NCBI RefSeq assembly: GCF_001591545.1
Contig: NZ_BCVC01000002.1
Location: 248,001 to 312,000, forward strand
Reading direction: 5' to 3'
Length of the DNA stretch: 64,000 nucleotides
DNA from: Lederbergia lenta NBRC 16444
GTDB lineage: Bacteria; Bacillota; Bacilli; Bacillales; Bacillaceae_C
Shown here in pieces: positions 57,081 to 64,000 of the stretch (position 1 is the first letter of the stretch; every line of letters starts with the position of its first letter). The notes beneath the pieces were generated by a model that was not told the DNA's origin, ran no database searches, and saw only the letters and a program-made list of their open reading frames with translations. The position numbers and the translations under genes are program-made.

Positions 57081-57177
57081 TATATATATAAATTTATTCA
57101 GCAGAAGCCTCCCACTTTTACAGATGGTGAGATGAATGCAAACAGGTATCGACCTCAGCTGGAGGCAAACTTGAGCT

Positions 57178-57263
57178 GAATAAAATGAAGCTTACGGTGG
57201 ATGCCTCAGATTATCGGTAAGCTCGATAAAAATTTGGCCGCTAATATGCCAAGGCGAATTTGA
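57178..57263 (+). repeat. Copy B of a structured intergenic element
   Basis: 86 bases from GAATAAAA to GAATTTGA, 20 bases before trpB. It is homologous to 20119-20218 in front of mdxF. Here TATCG and CGATA pair exactly (a G-T pair in copy A), and TTGGC pairs with GCCAA. The stretch ACGGTGGATGCCT also happens to match the conserved 5' region of 23S rRNA. Weaker similarity extends upstream to about 57125. No ORF is present. Confidence 0.75.
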
Positions 57264-57283
57264 GATAGGGGAGATGAGATTAG

Positions 57284-58453
57284 ATGAGTCAGACGAGTCA
57301 GATTGAAAAAGGGTATTTTGGAAAATTTGGAGGTAGCTTTGTACCACCAGAACTACAAAAGGTATTAGAAATTTTAGATGAAAATTTCGAAAAATATAAA
57401 GAAGATGATGCGTTTAATGAAGAATTTCAATATTATTTAGAGGAGTATGTAGGTAGAGAGTCACCACTTTATTTTGCTGAACGCTTAACAAACGAATTAG
57501 GCGGAGCGAAAATATATTTGAAACGTGAAGATTTAAATCATACTGGCTCACATAAAATCAATAATGTGCTTGGACAAATTCTTCTTGCAAAACGAATGGG
57601 GGCAAAACGCGTTATTGCTGAGACAGGTGCCGGCCAACACGGTGTCGCTACTGCTACGGTTTGTGCGATGTTTGGCATGGAATGTACCGTTTATATGGGA
57701 GCAGAAGACACAAAACGTCAAGCACTAAACGTATTTCGTATGGAATTATTAGGTGCAAAAGTAGTAGCTGTAGCTGAAGGACAAGGTCGTTTGAAGGACG
57801 CAGTAGATGCAGCTTTTGCTGATCTTGTAGAAAATTACGAAAACACATTTTATCTATTAGGTTCTGCTGTAGGGCCACATCCATTTCCAACAATGGTTAA
57901 ACATTTCCAATCTGTCATTAGTAAGGAAAGTAGAAAGCAAATTCTAGAAAAAGAAGGTTCACTTCCTTATGCAGTAGTCGCTTGTGTTGGTGGCGGAAGT
58001 AATGCTATTGGTTCTTTTGCAGAATATGTATCAGATGAGGAAGTTCGTCTCATCGGCGTAGAGCCGAGTGAAGCAGCAACATTAACGACAGGAACATCTG
58101 GTGAGTTACATGGATTCAAATGCCTTGTATTACAAGATGAACAAGGCAATCCATTGCCAACCTATTCGATTGCAGCAGGCTTAGATTACCCTGGTTGTGG
58201 CCCAGAGCACAGTCACTTAAAAACAATTGGACGTGCCGATTATGTTGCGGTAACGAATGATGAAGTCCTAGAAGCATTCCAAGTATTATCTAAGTTGGAA
58301 GGGATCATTCCGGCGCTTGAAAGTGCTCATGCTGTAGGATATGCACTAAAATTAGCTCCAACATTGGGGAAAGATAAAAGTATCATCGTTAATATTTCTG
58401 GACGTGGGGATAAAGATGTCGAGCAAGTTTATCAAATGCTAGAAAATAAGTAA
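57284..58453 (+). CDS. trpB: Tryptophan synthase beta chain (stand-alone)
   Basis: A 389-residue PLP enzyme of the TrpB1 type. The N-terminus [16 protein letters not shown], the PLP lysine in HTGSHKINN (near residue 90), the substrate loop [12 protein letters not shown] and the phosphate loop [10 protein letters not shown] are all present, so it should join indole and serine. No trpA or other trp gene flanks it; it is the only gene behind the T-box and is followed by a strong terminator. It may use indole from outside or work with a TrpA encoded elsewhere. TrpA-contact residues cannot be judged by eye. Confidence 0.95.
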   Translation: MSQTSQIEKGYFGKFGGSFVPPELQKVLEILDENFEKYKEDDAFNEEFQYYLEEYVGRESPLYFAERLTNELGGAKIYLKREDLNHTGSHKINNVLGQILLAKRMGAKRVIAETGAGQHGVATATVCAMFGMECTVYMGAEDTKRQALNVFRMELLGAKVVAVAEGQGRLKDAVDAAFADLVENYENTFYLLGSAVGPHPFPTMVKHFQSVISKESRKQILEKEGSLPYAVVACVGGGSNAIGSFAEYVSDEEVRLIGVEPSEAATLTTGTSGELHGFKCLVLQDEQGNPLPTYSIAAGLDYPGCGPEHSHLKTIGRADYVAVTNDEVLEAFQVLSKLEGIIPALESAHAVGYALKLAPTLGKDKSIIVNISGRGDKDVEQVYQMLENK

Positions 58454-58464
58454 ATGATAGATAG

Positions 58465-58510
58465 AAAGTGTAAATTGGGCTGTCTTGGCAGCTCAATTTA
58501 CACTTTTGTT
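58465..58510 (+). terminator. Strong terminator after trpB
   Basis: AAAGTGTAAATTGGGCTG (58465-58482) pairs with CAGCTCAATTTACACTTT (58489-58506), one mismatch, then TTG and T-rich sequence. Confidence 0.9.
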
Positions 58511-58553
58511 TTATGAAAAATAATATTGATGAATAGTTTTAAGAAAATAACCG

Positions 58554-58600
58554 TTGACAACTATAAAATTCAATGATAATATTATCTTGAATTCGAAATG
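58554..58600 (+). promoter_or_regulatory. Promoter with MhqR-like operator
   Basis: TTGACA (58554-58559), 17-base spacer, TAATAT (58577-58582). Directly behind it TATCTTGAATTCGAAATG (58583-58600) matches 15 of 18 bases of the B. subtilis MhqR box as I recall it (TATCTCGAATTCGAGATA). The operator covers the expected start of transcription. Confidence 0.7.
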
Positions 58601-58750
58601 AATGAATACGAGATATGTTTCGTGCATAAGCAAGCAGTATTGATAATGGATAACTCGTGATCAAAAGCATGGATGGTTTTCTTGCTTGTTTCAAAATCAA
58701 ACGTTAATTTGTTTGAAAAGATCTCCTGTGAAGAAAAAATTTTAAGCATA

Positions 58751-58768
58751 TATCTCGAAATGAAGATA
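58751..58768 (+). promoter_or_regulatory. Second MhqR-like box
   Basis: TATCTCGAAATGAAGATA, again 15 of 18 matches to the MhqR box, 43 bases before the dioxygenase start codon. Confidence 0.6.
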
Positions 58769-58810
58769 TATTAATTTAAGTTTATAATTGTATGAGAGGA
58801 GTGAACATTC

Positions 58811-59749
58811 ATGACAAAAAAATCGATGGGGATCCACCATATAACAGCAATTGTTGGACATCCACAGGAAAATGTTGATTTCTATTCAGGTATTTTAGGT
58901 TTACGTTTGGTAAAAAAAACGGTTAACTTTGATGATCCCGGTACGTATCATCTGTATTTCGGTGATAAAGGTGGAAAGCCGGGAACCATCATTACTTTCT
59001 TTCCTTGGATAGGAGCCCAGCAAGGTGTCATTGGTGCCGGTCAAGTTGGTGTTACATCATATGTTGTTCCGACAGGAGCATTGTCCTATTGGGAAAAAAG
59101 ATTAGAAAAATTCCATATACCTTTTACTAAGACGGAGAGATTTGATGAGGAATATTTAACATTTGCTGATCCACATGGTCTGCAATTGGAAATTGTCGAG
59201 CGGGAAGAGGGAGAAGAGAATGAGTGGGAATTTAGTGGAATAACACCTGATGTAGCCATTAAAGGGTTTGGTGGTGCGACATTATTATCTACTCAACCTG
59301 AGAAAACTGCCGAGCTGCTTGAAAAAGTAATGGGACTTGAACAAATTGGAAAAGCAGGGGGACTCATTCGCTTTCAATCTTCTAGTGATATTGGCAATAT
59401 AATTGATTTAAAAGTAGCTCAAGTTGAACGAGGACAAATGGGCGTTGGTACTGTTCATCATATTGCTTGGCGCGCGAAAGATGATGGTGATCAATTAAAT
59501 TGGAAAGAACATGTAGAAAATTATGGCTACAGAGTAACACCTGTTCAAGATAGAAATTATTTTAATGCCATTTATTTTAGAGAGCATGGTGAAATACTAT
59601 TCGAAATCGCCACAGACCCACCAGGCTTCGCTCATGATGAGACCCCAGGAACAATGGGAGAGAGTTTGAAACTTCCAGAACAATATGAAATTCACCGCGA
59701 TAAGCTTGAACAATTGTTGATTCCTATTCAGGTGCGAGAACAAAACTGA
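58811..59749 (+). CDS. Ring-cleaving dioxygenase of the MhqO/MhqA/MhqE type
   Basis: A 312-residue protein of two tandem glyoxalase/extradiol dioxygenase folds. Metal ligands are suggested by GIHHITAIVGHPQENVDFYS (His near residue 10), VHHIAWRAKD in the second half, and GEILFEIATDPPGF (Glu). B. subtilis MhqO is also 312 residues. Such enzymes open hydroquinone or catechol rings and belong to the MhqR regulon induced by quinones. Two MhqR-like boxes lie upstream. AGAGGAGTGA precedes the ATG. It is followed at 20 bases by the flavin reductase. Confidence 0.9.
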   Translation: MTKKSMGIHHITAIVGHPQENVDFYSGILGLRLVKKTVNFDDPGTYHLYFGDKGGKPGTIITFFPWIGAQQGVIGAGQVGVTSYVVPTGALSYWEKRLEKFHIPFTKTERFDEEYLTFADPHGLQLEIVEREEGEENEWEFSGITPDVAIKGFGGATLLSTQPEKTAELLEKVMGLEQIGKAGGLIRFQSSSDIGNIIDLKVAQVERGQMGVGTVHHIAWRAKDDGDQLNWKEHVENYGYRVTPVQDRNYFNAIYFREHGEILFEIATDPPGFAHDETPGTMGESLKLPEQYEIHRDKLEQLLIPIQVREQN

Positions 59750-59769
59750 GGAAATAAGGAGTGATATAC

Positions 59770-60366
59770 GTGCTTTCTATTGATCCATCCACAAAAACAG
59801 AAAGAGAAAATTACAAATTGTTAATCGGTAGCATTATTCCAAGGCCGATCGCATTCGTTACAACTGTTTCAAATGATGGAACACTAAATGGCGCACCATT
59901 CAGTTATTTCAATATTGTTTCCTCCAATCCAGCGATGATATCTTTATCGATTCAGCGGAATGGCGGACAGCAAAAAGATACGGCTCGAAACATTATCGAG
60001 TCAAAGGAGTTTGTCGTCCACATTGTTGATGAACAAAATGTTGAAAAAATCAATAAGACAGCTACGAATCTTCCTTCTGATGAAAGTGAAATTATTATAG
60101 CAGGCTTAACACCAGTCTCTAGTACAAAAGTGAAAGTTTCTGGTATTAAGGAAGCGAAAATACGGATGGAATGCACACTTGAACAATCCTTACATTTGAA
60201 TGAGAGTTCTGATTTTATTATCGGCAAGGTTGTTCAATTTCATATTGATAGTGATATTTATGAAGATGGTCGAATTGATCCTCTAGGATTAGGAGCTGTA
60301 AGTAGACTCGCGGGTAATAACTATGCAAAAATCGGCAATATTTTTGAGATAGAACGGCCTAAATGA
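59770..60366 (+). CDS. Flavin reductase-like / FMN-binding split-barrel protein
   Basis: A 198-residue protein of the flavoredoxin family. YKLLIGSIIPRPIAFVTTVS, NGAPFSYFNIVSSNPAMISL and FVVHIVDEQN are typical of the FMN-binding split barrel. It probably reduces flavin for, or acts with, the quinone-handling enzymes around it. The GTG at 59770 is preferred: AAGGAG is 8 bases before it and overlaps the GTG at 59761. It likely shares a transcript with the upstream dioxygenase. Confidence 0.9.
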   Translation: MLSIDPSTKTERENYKLLIGSIIPRPIAFVTTVSNDGTLNGAPFSYFNIVSSNPAMISLSIQRNGGQQKDTARNIIESKEFVVHIVDEQNVEKINKTATNLPSDESEIIIAGLTPVSSTKVKVSGIKEAKIRMECTLEQSLHLNESSDFIIGKVVQFHIDSDIYEDGRIDPLGLGAVSRLAGNNYAKIGNIFEIERPK

Positions 60367-60500
60367 AGATCTATTTTAAGAAGTAGTGCAACATAGCATA
60401 ATTTCAGAAATGAAATTACTAGCATTCATATGATGAGGTGGAAAAATTGAGTTTTTTAGATAAATTATTTGGAAGATCACAAAAAAAGGAGACGGAAAAT

Positions 60501-61112
60501 ATGTCAAATATAAAAACAGCAATTATTTACTATAGTTCAGGCGGCACAAACTATCAATTAGCAAAATGGGCAGCAGAATCTGCTAAGGAATCAGGAGCTG
60601 ACGTAAGAGTATTAAAAGTAGCTGAAACTGCTCCACAGGCTGCAATTGATTCTAACCTGGGCTGGAAGGCACATGTAGAAGCGACACAGGACGTACCCGA
60701 AGTTACTTTAGAGGATCTAGAGTGGGCAGATGCAATTATTTTCAGTGTACCAACTAGATTTGGTAATATGCCAGCACAAATGAAACAGTTTTTGGATACA
60801 ACTGGTGGACTATGGTTTAATGGAAAGCTCGTAAACAAGGTTGTTAGTGCAATGTCATCCGCTCAAAATCCTCACGGTGGTCAAGAAGCGACTATCTTGT
60901 CTCTATATACTACAATGTATCATTGGGGTGCGATTGTTGCAGCTCCGGGCTACACGGATCCTGTTACATTTGCTGCAGGAGGGAATCCATACGGAACGAG
61001 TGTTACAGTTGGTCAAGATGGTAAAATGATAGAAGACGTTCAAGCAGCTGTAAAACACCAAGCGAAACGAACAGTAAATATTGCAGAGGCAATTAAAAAA
61101 GCTAATAACTAA
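60501..61112 (+). CDS. wrbA: NAD(P)H:quinone oxidoreductase, WrbA-like
   Basis: A 203-residue flavodoxin-fold enzyme. FMN-phosphate loop YYSSGGTNYQLA, the second loop PTRFGNMPAQMKQFLD, and the WrbA-type SSAQNPHGGQEAT and MYHWGAIVAAPGY are visible. It reduces quinones by two electrons and so avoids semiquinones. ATG 60501 follows AAAGGAG by 9 bases. A TTG at 60447 with GAGGTGG before it would add SFLDKLFGRSQKKETEN, so a longer form is possible. It ends the quinone-detoxification cluster; a strong terminator follows. Confidence 0.9.
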   Translation: MSNIKTAIIYYSSGGTNYQLAKWAAESAKESGADVRVLKVAETAPQAAIDSNLGWKAHVEATQDVPEVTLEDLEWADAIIFSVPTRFGNMPAQMKQFLDTTGGLWFNGKLVNKVVSAMSSAQNPHGGQEATILSLYTTMYHWGAIVAAPGYTDPVTFAAGGNPYGTSVTVGQDGKMIEDVQAAVKHQAKRTVNIAEAIKKANN

Positions 61113-61116
61113 GTAT

Positions 61117-61149
61117 AAAAAAGTCGATCTATAATGATCGACTTTTTTT
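61117..61149 (+). terminator. Terminator after the quinone oxidoreductase gene
   Basis: AAAAAAGTCGATC pairs with GATCGACTTTTTT around TATAAT. Confidence 0.92.
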
Positions 61150-61169
61150 ATGGAAATATCTAAATTTGT

Positions 61170-61280
61170 CTTACGGAGTGTACGAAGTACGTCAACTAAA
61201 ACCGCCCTGTGGCAACATGGACGCACCCACATCCTGTGGGCGTAGTTTGAACGTCGCTAAACAGGCGCCTCCGTCTTTCT
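61170..61280. repeat. GC-rich repeat-like intergenic segment
   Basis: From about TTACGGAGTG to the ferredoxin stop. It is clearly more GC-rich than its neighbours and contains CGCCCTGTGG...CCTGTGGGCG and CCCACA/TGTGGG pairings. The end GTCGCTAAACAGGCGCCTCC, then a T/C-rich run, resembles dispersed intergenic repeats known from bacilli; this is from memory. Only one copy is in the window, so the repeat status is inference. Confidence 0.45.
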
Positions 61281-61523
61281 TTATTGTGCAGCTCCAAAGA
61301 ATTCGCGTGCTTTTTGAAGGTAGATTTCGTCTTCTGGGAGCATTTCTTCTTCGTGAAAAATTGCGTCTACGGGACAAACAGCTTGGCATGCGCCACAGTC
61401 AATACAAATATCGGGATCAATAAAATATTGATTTTCGCCTTCATCAATACAATCTACAGGACAAACGTCCAAGCATTCTCCAAATTTTTCACCGATGCAA
61501 GGTGAAGTAATTACATAAGCCAT
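61281..61523 (-). CDS. Ferredoxin with two iron-sulfur cluster motifs
   Basis: An 80-residue bacterial ferredoxin. The first motif CIGEKFGECLDVCPVDC has the long C-x7-C-x3-CP spacing of 3Fe-4S/4Fe-4S (seven-iron) ferredoxins, and the second is CIDCGACQAVCP. The C-terminus is short and acidic, ending FFGAAQ. It carries electrons in the cytoplasm; partner unknown. Its stop lies at the edge of the GC-rich repeat-like segment, which may have placed new sequence near the end. ATG has AAAGGTGG upstream on the minus strand. Confidence 0.93.
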   Translation of the reverse strand: MAYVITSPCIGEKFGECLDVCPVDCIDEGENQYFIDPDICIDCGACQAVCPVDAIFHEEEMLPEDEIYLQKAREFFGAAQ

Positions 61524-61725
61524 TCAAAATAACCACCTTTTATAAAGTATATGGTGTATCACCATGTTTTTTTAGAGGTCCTAATATTGTTAATATAACA
61601 AAATAGCCTGTCATATTCAACGTTATATCTGAGTAGCCAACATACATTTAGTGAAAACTAGAAACCGATTGGTCTAATTTTGTCATCTAAATAGAAAAAA
61701 TAATCTTAATAATCCCGTATAATCC

Positions 61726-61754
61726 TTGACAGATTAAATGGAAATGCATACACT
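61726..61754 (+). promoter_or_regulatory. Promoter of the ArsR/P-type ATPase operon
   Basis: TTGACA (61726-61731), 17-base spacer, TACACT (61749-61754). AT-rich partial repeats (TATATTCATATATTGAA) downstream may contain the ArsR operator, but a clean 12-2-12 repeat was not seen. Confidence 0.6.
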
Positions 61755-61809
61755 GAAATCAATACATGACTATATATTCATATATTGAAGTTGAAGGGAG
61801 TCCATAAAT

Positions 61810-62142
61810 ATGACTAAGGAACAATCAGATTCACATTTCCTTGATGGAGCAAAGGATTTGGATGAAGAAACCCTCTTTATTGTTGCCCAAACGTTTAAGG
61901 CATTATCAGAGCCGACTCGAATTAGAATTTTACATTTGCTGTCAGATCGAGAATGCTCGGTTAACGAAATAGCCGAAAAATTATCGTTATTGCAATCAAC
62001 CGTTTCTCATCAATTACGTTTTTTGAAAAACTTAAGATTGGTTAAATATAGAAGAGAAGGAACGAGCCTTTATTATTCGCATGATGATGATCATGTAATG
62101 AACATGTTAGAACATACAATCGACCATGCGATGCATCACTAA
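61810..62142 (+). CDS. ArsR/SmtB-family metal sensor (CzrA-like)
   Basis: A 110-residue winged-helix repressor. The DNA-binding part reads [20 protein letters not shown] and [22 protein letters not shown]. No CVC-type alpha3 metal site is present. At the C-terminus there is D-x-H, ten residues, then H-x2-H (within [20 protein letters not shown]), which is the alpha5 zinc/cobalt site of CzrA and SmtB. It should release DNA when Zn or Co is bound. GAAGGGAG precedes the ATG. The ATPase gene starts 42 bases downstream, so it probably controls its own operon. Confidence 0.92.
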   Translation: MTKEQSDSHFLDGAKDLDEETLFIVAQTFKALSEPTRIRILHLLSDRECSVNEIAEKLSLLQSTVSHQLRFLKNLRLVKYRREGTSLYYSHDDDHVMNMLEHTIDHAMHH

Positions 62143-62184
62143 TTGTGTAAGGTAAAAGAAATCATGGATAAAGGAGGAACTAAG

Positions 62185-64000
62185 GTGGCTGAGTATAAGC
62201 TTCGAGGGTTATCATGTGCAAACTGTGCCCGAGAAATAGAAGAAGAAATTCAGAAGCTTAACCATGGAGAAGACGCGAAAGTATTATTCAATTCCAGCAA
62301 ACTTGTTGTCTCAGATGAAGTTGCTTTAGATAAAGTAGAAAAGATTCTAGCAGGTGATGGCGCAGCATTAATAAAAGAAGAAACATCAAATTCAGACCAT
62401 AGCCTCACCCATGGAAGTGGGCGTAAATTGCTCATGTTAATTAGTTTGTCTGCACTTCTATTTGTAGCTGCAATCTTTGTCGAAAATCAATGGAGTTATT
62501 TGATTGCAGTGCTTTTATATTTGACTGCTGCAGCATTGAGCGGTTATTCTACTTTTTTAAAGGGGTTAAAAAATCTTTTTAAGTTTAAATTTAATATTGA
62601 CACGTTGATGACAATTGCATTAATCGGCGCATTTGGTATTGGTGAGTGGAAAGAAGGAACGCTCGTCGCGATTCTCTTTGGCATAAACGAGTATCTTGAA
62701 GGACTAGGTATGGAAAAAGCGAGAAAGTCAATGGAAACCTTGCTTAAAGTTGCACCTAAAGAAGCGATACTTATACAAGAGAATGGAGAAAAAGTCATTC
62801 CGATTGCTGACTTACAAGTCGGAGATATTGTTCTTGTCAAGGCAGGGGCCAAAATTCCATCTGATGGAACAGTGGAAAGTGGTAAAAGTTCTGTAAATGA
62901 AGCCGCAATTACTGGTGAATCCATGCCTGTAGATAAAACACCTGGTGAGAAGGTATTTGGCGGAAGTATTAATAATGAAGGTGTCTTAAAAGTAAAAATA
63001 TTCAAAGCTTATGAGGACTCTTCTCTTGCAAAAATCTTACACTTAGTAGAAGAAGCGCAAGAAACAAAGACACCAACGGAACAATTTATTAATAAGTTTG
63101 CAAAATATTATACCCCAATTATTATGGTGATTGCTGTAATCGTGATGGTTGTACCTCCTTTACTTGGTGGTGATTGGGGATCATCGTTTTATCAGGGTCT
63201 CGCAGTATTAATTGTCGGTTGTCCATGTGCGCTAATTATTTCATCGCCGATTGCGATTGTTTCTGGAATTGCTCGAAATGCACGTAATGGAATATTGATC
63301 AAAGGTGGCGTCTTTCTAGAACAACTTGGTCATATCAAAACAGTGGCTTTTGACAAAACAGGGACACTTACGATGGGTGAACCTCATGTTGAAAAAATGA
63401 ATGTGTATAATGAATCATTGTTTTTACAAGTTGCTGGATCAATCGAAAGTTCATCATCGCATCCATTGGCGAAAGCGGTCATGAAAAAGGTAAGCGAATA
63501 TAATATTTCACTTGATGAGCCGTCTGAGATTGACACGATAGCTGGCCAAGGAATTGAAGCGGTTCTGAACGGGGAAAAATATTGGCTTGGAAACGAGGCG
63601 AGTATTCCTGTTGCAGCTCTTACGGACGACATACAGTCAGAAATCGCAAAATATAAAGAGGATGGATTAACGATTGTTGCCGTTTCTGATCAAGTACATG
63701 TACTGGGGCTCTTTGGAATCGCTGATGAAATACGTGCTGAAAGTAAAGACATTGTATCTGCATTATACGATGCTGGTGTGCAGGAAGTTGTCATGCTAAC
63801 AGGCGATCATGAAATGACAGCAAAGAAGGTAGCGAATGCAACAGGTTTAACAAATTATTATGCAAATTTACTACCTGATATGAAAGTGGAAAAAGTAAAG
63901 GAATTGACGGCACAAGGAAAAACTGCCATGGTTGGTGATGGTATAAACGATGCGCCTGCGCTTGCAACCGCCGATCTTGGTATTGCAATGGGGAAAGGAA
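62185..64000 (+). CDS. cadA: P1B-type heavy-metal exporting ATPase, CadA/ZosA-like (cut by window end)
   Basis: The first 605 residues are in the window. A heavy-metal-associated domain with one CxxC (GLSCANC, residues 8-14) is followed by the transport domain with TGES actuator loop, the membrane metal motif CPC in VGCPCALIIS near 346, the phosphorylation site DKTGT near 391, the HP locus SSSHPLAKA and GDGINDAPAL. The protein continues past 64000 and about 100 residues are missing. CPC plus a CzrA-like regulator suggest Zn/Cd/Co export rather than copper. The start is GTG 62185 with AAGGAGG 7 bases before. Translated with arsR as one operon. Confidence 0.92.
   Translation, partial: MAEYKLRGLSCANCAREIEEEIQKLNHGEDAKVLFNSSKLVVSDEVALDKVEKILAGDGAALIKEETSNSDHSLTHGSGRKLLMLISLSALLFVAAIFVENQWSYLIAVLLYLTAAALSGYSTFLKGLKNLFKFKFNIDTLMTIALIGAFGIGEWKEGTLVAILFGINEYLEGLGMEKARKSMETLLKVAPKEAILIQENGEKVIPIADLQVGDIVLVKAGAKIPSDGTVESGKSSVNEAAITGESMPVDKTPGEKVFGGSINNEGVLKVKIFKAYEDSSLAKILHLVEEAQETKTPTEQFINKFAKYYTPIIMVIAVIVMVVPPLLGGDWGSSFYQGLAVLIVGCPCALIISSPIAIVSGIARNARNGILIKGGVFLEQLGHIKTVAFDKTGTLTMGEPHVEKMNVYNESLFLQVAGSIESSSSHPLAKAVMKKVSEYNISLDEPSEIDTIAGQGIEAVLNGEKYWLGNEASIPVAALTDDIQSEIAKYKEDGLTIVAVSDQVHVLGLFGIADEIRAESKDIVSALYDAGVQEVVMLTGDHEMTAKKVANATGLTNYYANLLPDMKVEKVKELTAQGKTAMVGDGINDAPALATADLGIAMGKG

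Noticed and set aside
57190-57210. 23S rRNA fragment in the trpB leader
   Set aside because: Only ACGGTGGATGCCT matches the 23S 5' region; the sequence on both sides does not, and copy A lacks the full match, so it is not an rRNA gene piece.

Overview
The window is one stretch of an AT-rich Firmicute chromosome. The block flaG-fliD-fliS-fliT-hpf-secA-prfB-cccB-ftsE-ftsX-ctpB-minJ, S-box (SAM-I) leaders, a Trp T-box, AGGAGG-type ribosome binding sites with many TTG/GTG starts, and sigma-D type promoters all point to a motile, probably endospore-forming Bacillaceae (or close Planococcaceae) member. The genus cannot be fixed from the sequence alone. No rRNA, tRNA, prophage, transposase or CRISPR array was seen.

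Layout. 0-8 kb: tail of an AraC-type regulator, a six-TM chemoreceptor-like protein, and a YesM/YesN-type two-component system followed by a sugar ABC importer (binding protein and two permeases, no ATPase) with a cre-like site. 8-14 kb: an S-box leader in front of the small YezD protein, a GAF-like/degenerate GGDEF/EAL protein, and a nicotinamide riboside salvage operon (NrtR-PnuC-NadR) with a palindromic operator at its promoter. 14-31 kb: an alpha-glucan locus. An intracellular neopullulanase-type GH13 enzyme is divergent from mdxEFG, which is followed by a LacI regulator, a chemoreceptor, a 1202-residue cell-wall-linked GH13 amylase with CBM41-like modules, and a second, near-duplicate LacI regulator. 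A second chemoreceptor, a 41-residue protein, a glutathione peroxidase and a glycine/tyrosine-rich coat-like protein are nearby.

31-54 kb: the conserved Bacillus-type core. The sigma-D driven flaG-fliDST operon is followed by hpf, a split ChrA chromate transporter, secA, prfB with its +1 frameshift, cytochrome c-551, ftsEX and a coiled-coil M23 peptidase (likely FtsEX-controlled). Then come cardiolipin synthase, a membrane protein/thioredoxin pair, an S-box leader with metY and an ACT-less homoserine dehydrogenase, ctpB and minJ. 54-64 kb is accessory metabolism: a DMT exporter, a Gfo/Idh/MocA oxidoreductase, a Trp T-box in front of a lone trpB, a quinone-detoxification operon (ring-cleaving dioxygenase, flavin reductase, WrbA-like) with two MhqR-like boxes, a ferredoxin, and an ArsR/P1B-ATPase metal-efflux pair cut by the window end.

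The most unusual signal is a roughly 90-100 nt intergenic element present twice, once between mdxE and mdxF and once between the Trp T-box and trpB. It keeps two predicted hairpins and I cannot assign it to a known RNA family. It is the best candidate for something undescribed here.
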